DNA of 7,850 nt, taken from an uncultured Lachnospiraceae bacterium (GTDB lineage: Bacteria > Bacillota > Clostridia > Lachnospirales > Lachnospiraceae). This document shows, one piece after another, positions 6,180-7,850 of this stretch (position 1 is its first letter; the number at the start of each line of letters is the position of its first letter). Both the position numbers and the translations under genes were made by a program. The DNA lies in NCBI GenBank assembly GCA_934370915.1, contig CAKRNI010000113.1, positions 1-7,850 on the forward strand, read 5' to 3'. Below the pieces are notes generated by a model. It was not told the origin of the DNA, did no database searches, and was given only the letters and a program-made list of their open reading frames with translations.

Positions 6180-6225
6180 TTTGTTTGCGCTGCCTGTTCA
6201 GCAAACAAAGATTTTGCTAAAATCT
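6180..6225 (-). repeat. Two abutting perfect hairpins in the hydE-hydF gap
   Basis: In minus-strand order, AGATTTT-AGC-AAAATCT (6225-6209) is a 7-bp stem with a 3-nt loop. It is followed with one shared base by TTTGTTTGC (6209-6201), a 12-nt loop and GCAAACAAA (6188-6180), a 9-bp stem. Both lie in the 124-bp space before the hydF ribosome binding site. They may slow decay, mark an RNA processing point or tune hydF relative to hydE. The first has a weak T-run after it (CTTTGTTT on the minus strand), so partial termination is also possible. Confidence 0.55.
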
Positions 6226-6272
6226 AAAGCAGGTAAGACACAGAGACAGATTCGTTCCTTTCTGTTAAATTC

Positions 6273-7421
6273 TTATTTCCTATGATCCCCACGATCCACA
6301 ACCACATGATATCCGACACTTTCCATCCGCCGCTTCATGCAGTTCACGCACTCTGCCGCCTCATCCCCGGTACAGATCTTATTGTCGTAGAGGAGATATT
6401 TCGTCCGGACCTGAACTGGGGAGAGGTTTGGCATGACGACGTTTCCGCCGGCAAGAATCCCCAGTTCCCGTCCGAATGGATGGATCGTTCCCAGCGCTGT
6501 CGTCGCTGGCAGCAGGACATTCGGGTCCTGGAGGCGGAGAAGTCCCATCATAAATAAGGTGAGTTCCATGGTTCCTGGTTTCTGGTCTCCGAACGGCGTA
6601 TCGTGCTGAGGGATAAACGGACCGATTCCCACCATCTCCGGTCTGAGTTCCCGGATAAAGATCATGTCCTCGGCGAGACATTCCGAAGTCTGGTACGGGG
6701 AGCCGACCATGAAGCCGCAGCCGGTCTGATAACCGATCTCTTTTAAGGTTCTCAGGCAGTTCATCCGGTGCTCAAAGGACATTTCCTTCGGGTGAAGCTT
6801 CCCGTAATGTGCCGCGTCCGCGGTCTCATGGCGGAGCAGATACCGGTTCGCCCCGGCGTCAAAGAACCGCTTGTAGCTCTCGTATTCCATCTCGCCCAAG
6901 GACAGCGTGATCGCGCAGTCCGGGAATTCCTTCCGGATCATGGAGACGATCTCCGTGATCTTATCTTCGGTCATAAAAGGATCTTCCCCGCCCTGAAGGA
7001 CGAAAGTCCGAAATCCCAGGTCATATCCGCTGCGGCAGCAGGATAAAATGTCCTCCGGGGGGAGACGGTAGCGGCTGGCATTTTTATTCCCAGCCCGGAT
7101 CCCGCAGTAGAGGCAGTTATTTTTACAGTAGTTGCTGTACTCAATGAGTCCGCGGACATAGACATCCGTGCCGTATACGCGTTCCCGGATGGCCCGTGCC
7201 TTTGGGAAGAGATAGGCGGCAAGTTCCGGGGAGCGACCGTCGATCAGACAGACCCCTTCTTCTTTTGTGAGCGTCTCGCCCGCCTCCAAACGGTCGATCA
7301 GGGTCTGCAGCTTACGAAGACAGACCGGGTCCGTGACGCCGTCCCGCACCGGCTCTTTCCACCAGCTTTTCGGGTTTAATTTATTTTCTAATAATGCTGC
7401 ATTCATAAAATCAGTATCCAT
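6273..7421 (-). CDS. hydE: [FeFe] hydrogenase H-cluster radical SAM maturase HydE
   Basis: A 382-residue radical S-adenosylmethionine enzyme that acts with HydG and HydF to build the 2Fe subcluster of the H-cluster. The radical SAM motif is CKNNCLYC (residues 99-106; Cys99, Cys103 and Cys106 bind the [4Fe-4S] cluster). GGEDPF (144-149) follows the second strand as the usual SAM-contacting glycine motif. Near the C-terminus, Cys350, Cys358 and Cys361 form the C-x7-C-x2-C pattern of the optional second iron-sulfur site known in some HydE proteins. HPFGREL and GGNVVMPNLSP are HydE-like barrel segments. The ATG at 7421 has a perfect AGGAGG (7432-7427) 5 nt upstream. The stretch before the radical SAM motif is longer by roughly 36 residues than in the well-studied Thermotoga protein. 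PylB-type relatives are possible on fold alone, but the hydF neighbour settles the call. Confidence 0.93.
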   Translation of the reverse strand: MDTDFMNAALLENKLNPKSWWKEPVRDGVTDPVCLRKLQTLIDRLEAGETLTKEEGVCLIDGRSPELAAYLFPKARAIRERVYGTDVYVRGLIEYSNYCKNNCLYCGIRAGNKNASRYRLPPEDILSCCRSGYDLGFRTFVLQGGEDPFMTEDKITEIVSMIRKEFPDCAITLSLGEMEYESYKRFFDAGANRYLLRHETADAAHYGKLHPKEMSFEHRMNCLRTLKEIGYQTGCGFMVGSPYQTSECLAEDMIFIRELRPEMVGIGPFIPQHDTPFGDQKPGTMELTLFMMGLLRLQDPNVLLPATTALGTIHPFGRELGILAGGNVVMPNLSPVQVRTKYLLYDNKICTGDEAAECVNCMKRRMESVGYHVVVDRGDHRK

Positions 7422-7497
7422 GATGTCCTCCTGTGAGAGTATAAGTTCAGATTTTTGAAAAGGAAGACCTCAAAATAAACAGGGAATCAATCAGATG

Positions 7498-7506
7498 ATC
7501 ATAACA
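7498..7506 (-). promoter_or_regulatory. Possible extended -10 promoter for hydE
   Basis: On the minus strand TGT followed by TATGAT (7503-7498, 5/6 to TATAAT) makes an extended -10 element. No convincing -35 box lies 16-18 bp upstream. Transcription would begin near 7491, leaving a leader of about 70 nt before the hydE ATG. An upstream TTGACA on the minus strand (7672-7667) is a perfect -35 match but has no -10 at usable spacing. Confidence 0.3.
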
Positions 7507-7537
7507 TACAGAGTCGCTATGAAGTGTATACAGAACA

Positions 7538-7581
7538 AATGCGGAAACCGCAGCACAAATAATGCGGGCAGTGCCGCATTA
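7538..7581. repeat. Paired alternative hairpins upstream of hydE
   Basis: Hairpin one is TGCGG-AAA-CCGCA (7540-7552). Hairpin two is TAATGCGG, a 6-nt loop and CCGCATTA (7560-7581), a perfect 8-bp stem. AATGCGG at 7538-7544 can also pair with CCGCATT at 7574-7580, so the two hairpins share arms and have a mutually exclusive alternative. They lie 117-160 bp upstream of the hydE start. If transcription starts further upstream than 7581 they would be part of the hydE leader RNA; otherwise they could be a DNA operator. Confidence 0.45.
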
Positions 7582-7770
7582 GGCAAAGCTGCCGGATCTC
7601 ATTTTTCTTCCCTGTCAGAACATTCTTAAGGTCAGTAATATCAATCGGCTCTTTCCCGAAAGAATGTCAATTCTCGCAGGTCAGAGATCATGAAAATATC
7701 GTAACATATCAAAGGTCAAAAAGCAACGGATCGATCCGCAATTTACGGGAGCCGCTCCGTGGCGTCTGTG
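7582..7770. other. Non-coding stretch upstream of hydE with palindromes
   Basis: No gene is supportable here on either strand. It contains an 8-bp inverted repeat, ACATTCTT (7620-7627) with AAGAATGT (7660-7667). It also contains a perfect 12-bp palindrome CGGATCGATCCG (7727-7738), and AGGTCAG twice (7629-7635, 7678-7684) with a shorter AGGTCA near 7713. Two tiny minus frames exist: 7602-7579 (7 residues, with an AGGGAAG upstream, stopping at the edge of the 7560-7581 hairpin) and 7691-7641 (16 residues, no ribosome binding site). Neither is called a gene. The palindrome is a plausible regulator site; no known regulator consensus is recognised. Confidence 0.35.
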
Positions 7771-7815
7771 AAAATAAAATCCCCGCCGCGTGAGAGAGAG
7801 GGGAACGCGGCGGGG
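7771..7815 (-). terminator. Strong intrinsic terminator of an off-window minus-strand gene
   Basis: CCCCGCCGCGT (7781-7791) and ACGCGGCGGGG (7805-7815) form a perfect 11-bp GC-rich stem with a 13-nt loop. Read on the minus strand, the stem is followed by ATTTTATTTT (7780-7771). There is no T-run on the plus side. It therefore ends a minus-strand transcript entering from beyond the right edge and separates it from hydE, which implies hydE needs its own promoter. No coding end can be fixed in 7816-7850. Confidence 0.75.
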
Positions 7816-7850
7816 TACCCGGGCACGGGGACAGGATTGGAAAGACCCCG

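Noticed and set aside
7538..7610. Possible c-di-GMP (GEMM) riboswitch on the plus strand, because of CACAAA...GGCAAAGC...CCGGATCT
   Set aside because: The first conserved GGCAAACC segment and the tetraloop receptor layout are missing, and no plus-strand gene follows.
7641..7691. 16-residue minus-strand frame MISDLRELTFFRERAD upstream of hydE
   Set aside because: The composition looks protein-like, but there is no ribosome binding site and the frame hits several stops right after. It might be a gene remnant, but nothing supports it further.
7816..7850. Coding end of an upstream minus-strand gene at the right edge
   Set aside because: Three minus frames are open over this short GC-rich stretch and continue through the terminator hairpin, so no stop or reading frame can be assigned.

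Overview
The window (roughly 50% G+C) looks like chromosomal DNA from a strictly anaerobic Firmicute of the class Clostridia, most likely Lachnospiraceae-like. Reasons are the [FeFe]-hydrogenase maturases HydE and HydF, a CBS/DRTGG-type family II pyrophosphatase, a zinc-motif ROK glucokinase, strong AGGAGG-type ribosome binding sites and many intrinsic terminators. Placement is from protein character only. No insertion sequence, phage gene, CRISPR array, tRNA or rRNA was found, and it reads as ordinary core or housekeeping DNA.

Layout. Plus strand, left: the last 28 codons of a transketolase C-terminal subunit (1-87), then a ROK glucokinase (256-1197) closed by a clear terminator. A 314-bp gap follows. 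It holds a second perfect terminator-like hairpin facing the minus strand and a minus promoter-like pair, which together could define a small RNA of about 70 nt. Plus strand, centre: a CBS-DRTGG-CBS manganese-dependent pyrophosphatase (1512-3188), a flavin reductase-like FMN protein with an unusual 70-residue basic tail (3262-4029), and a shikimate kinase-like P-loop kinase (4109-4621). These three are co-directional, 73-79 bp apart, with no terminator between them, so they may form one operon.

Minus strand, right: hydE (7421-6273) followed by hydF (6148-4853), encoding two of the three maturases that build the 2Fe subcluster of [FeFe] hydrogenase. hydG and the hydrogenase itself are not in the window. 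The hydF frame stays open upstream to a TTG at 6208, but the ribosome binding site and family alignment favour ATG at 6148. hydF has its own minus-strand terminator, and the convergent kinase gene is closed by a second, possibly bidirectional hairpin. The last 430 bp hold no gene I can support. They contain the hydE leader with alternative hairpins, a 12-bp palindrome, and an 11-bp GC-rich minus-strand terminator that must close a gene lying beyond the right edge.

No wholly new system stands out. The best leads are the possible minus-strand small RNA in the glucokinase-pyrophosphatase gap, the flavin reductase tail whose expression could be switched by an A7 homopolymer at the domain-tail junction, the low-complexity insert in the HydF GTPase domain, and the hairpin-rich leaders around hydE and hydF.
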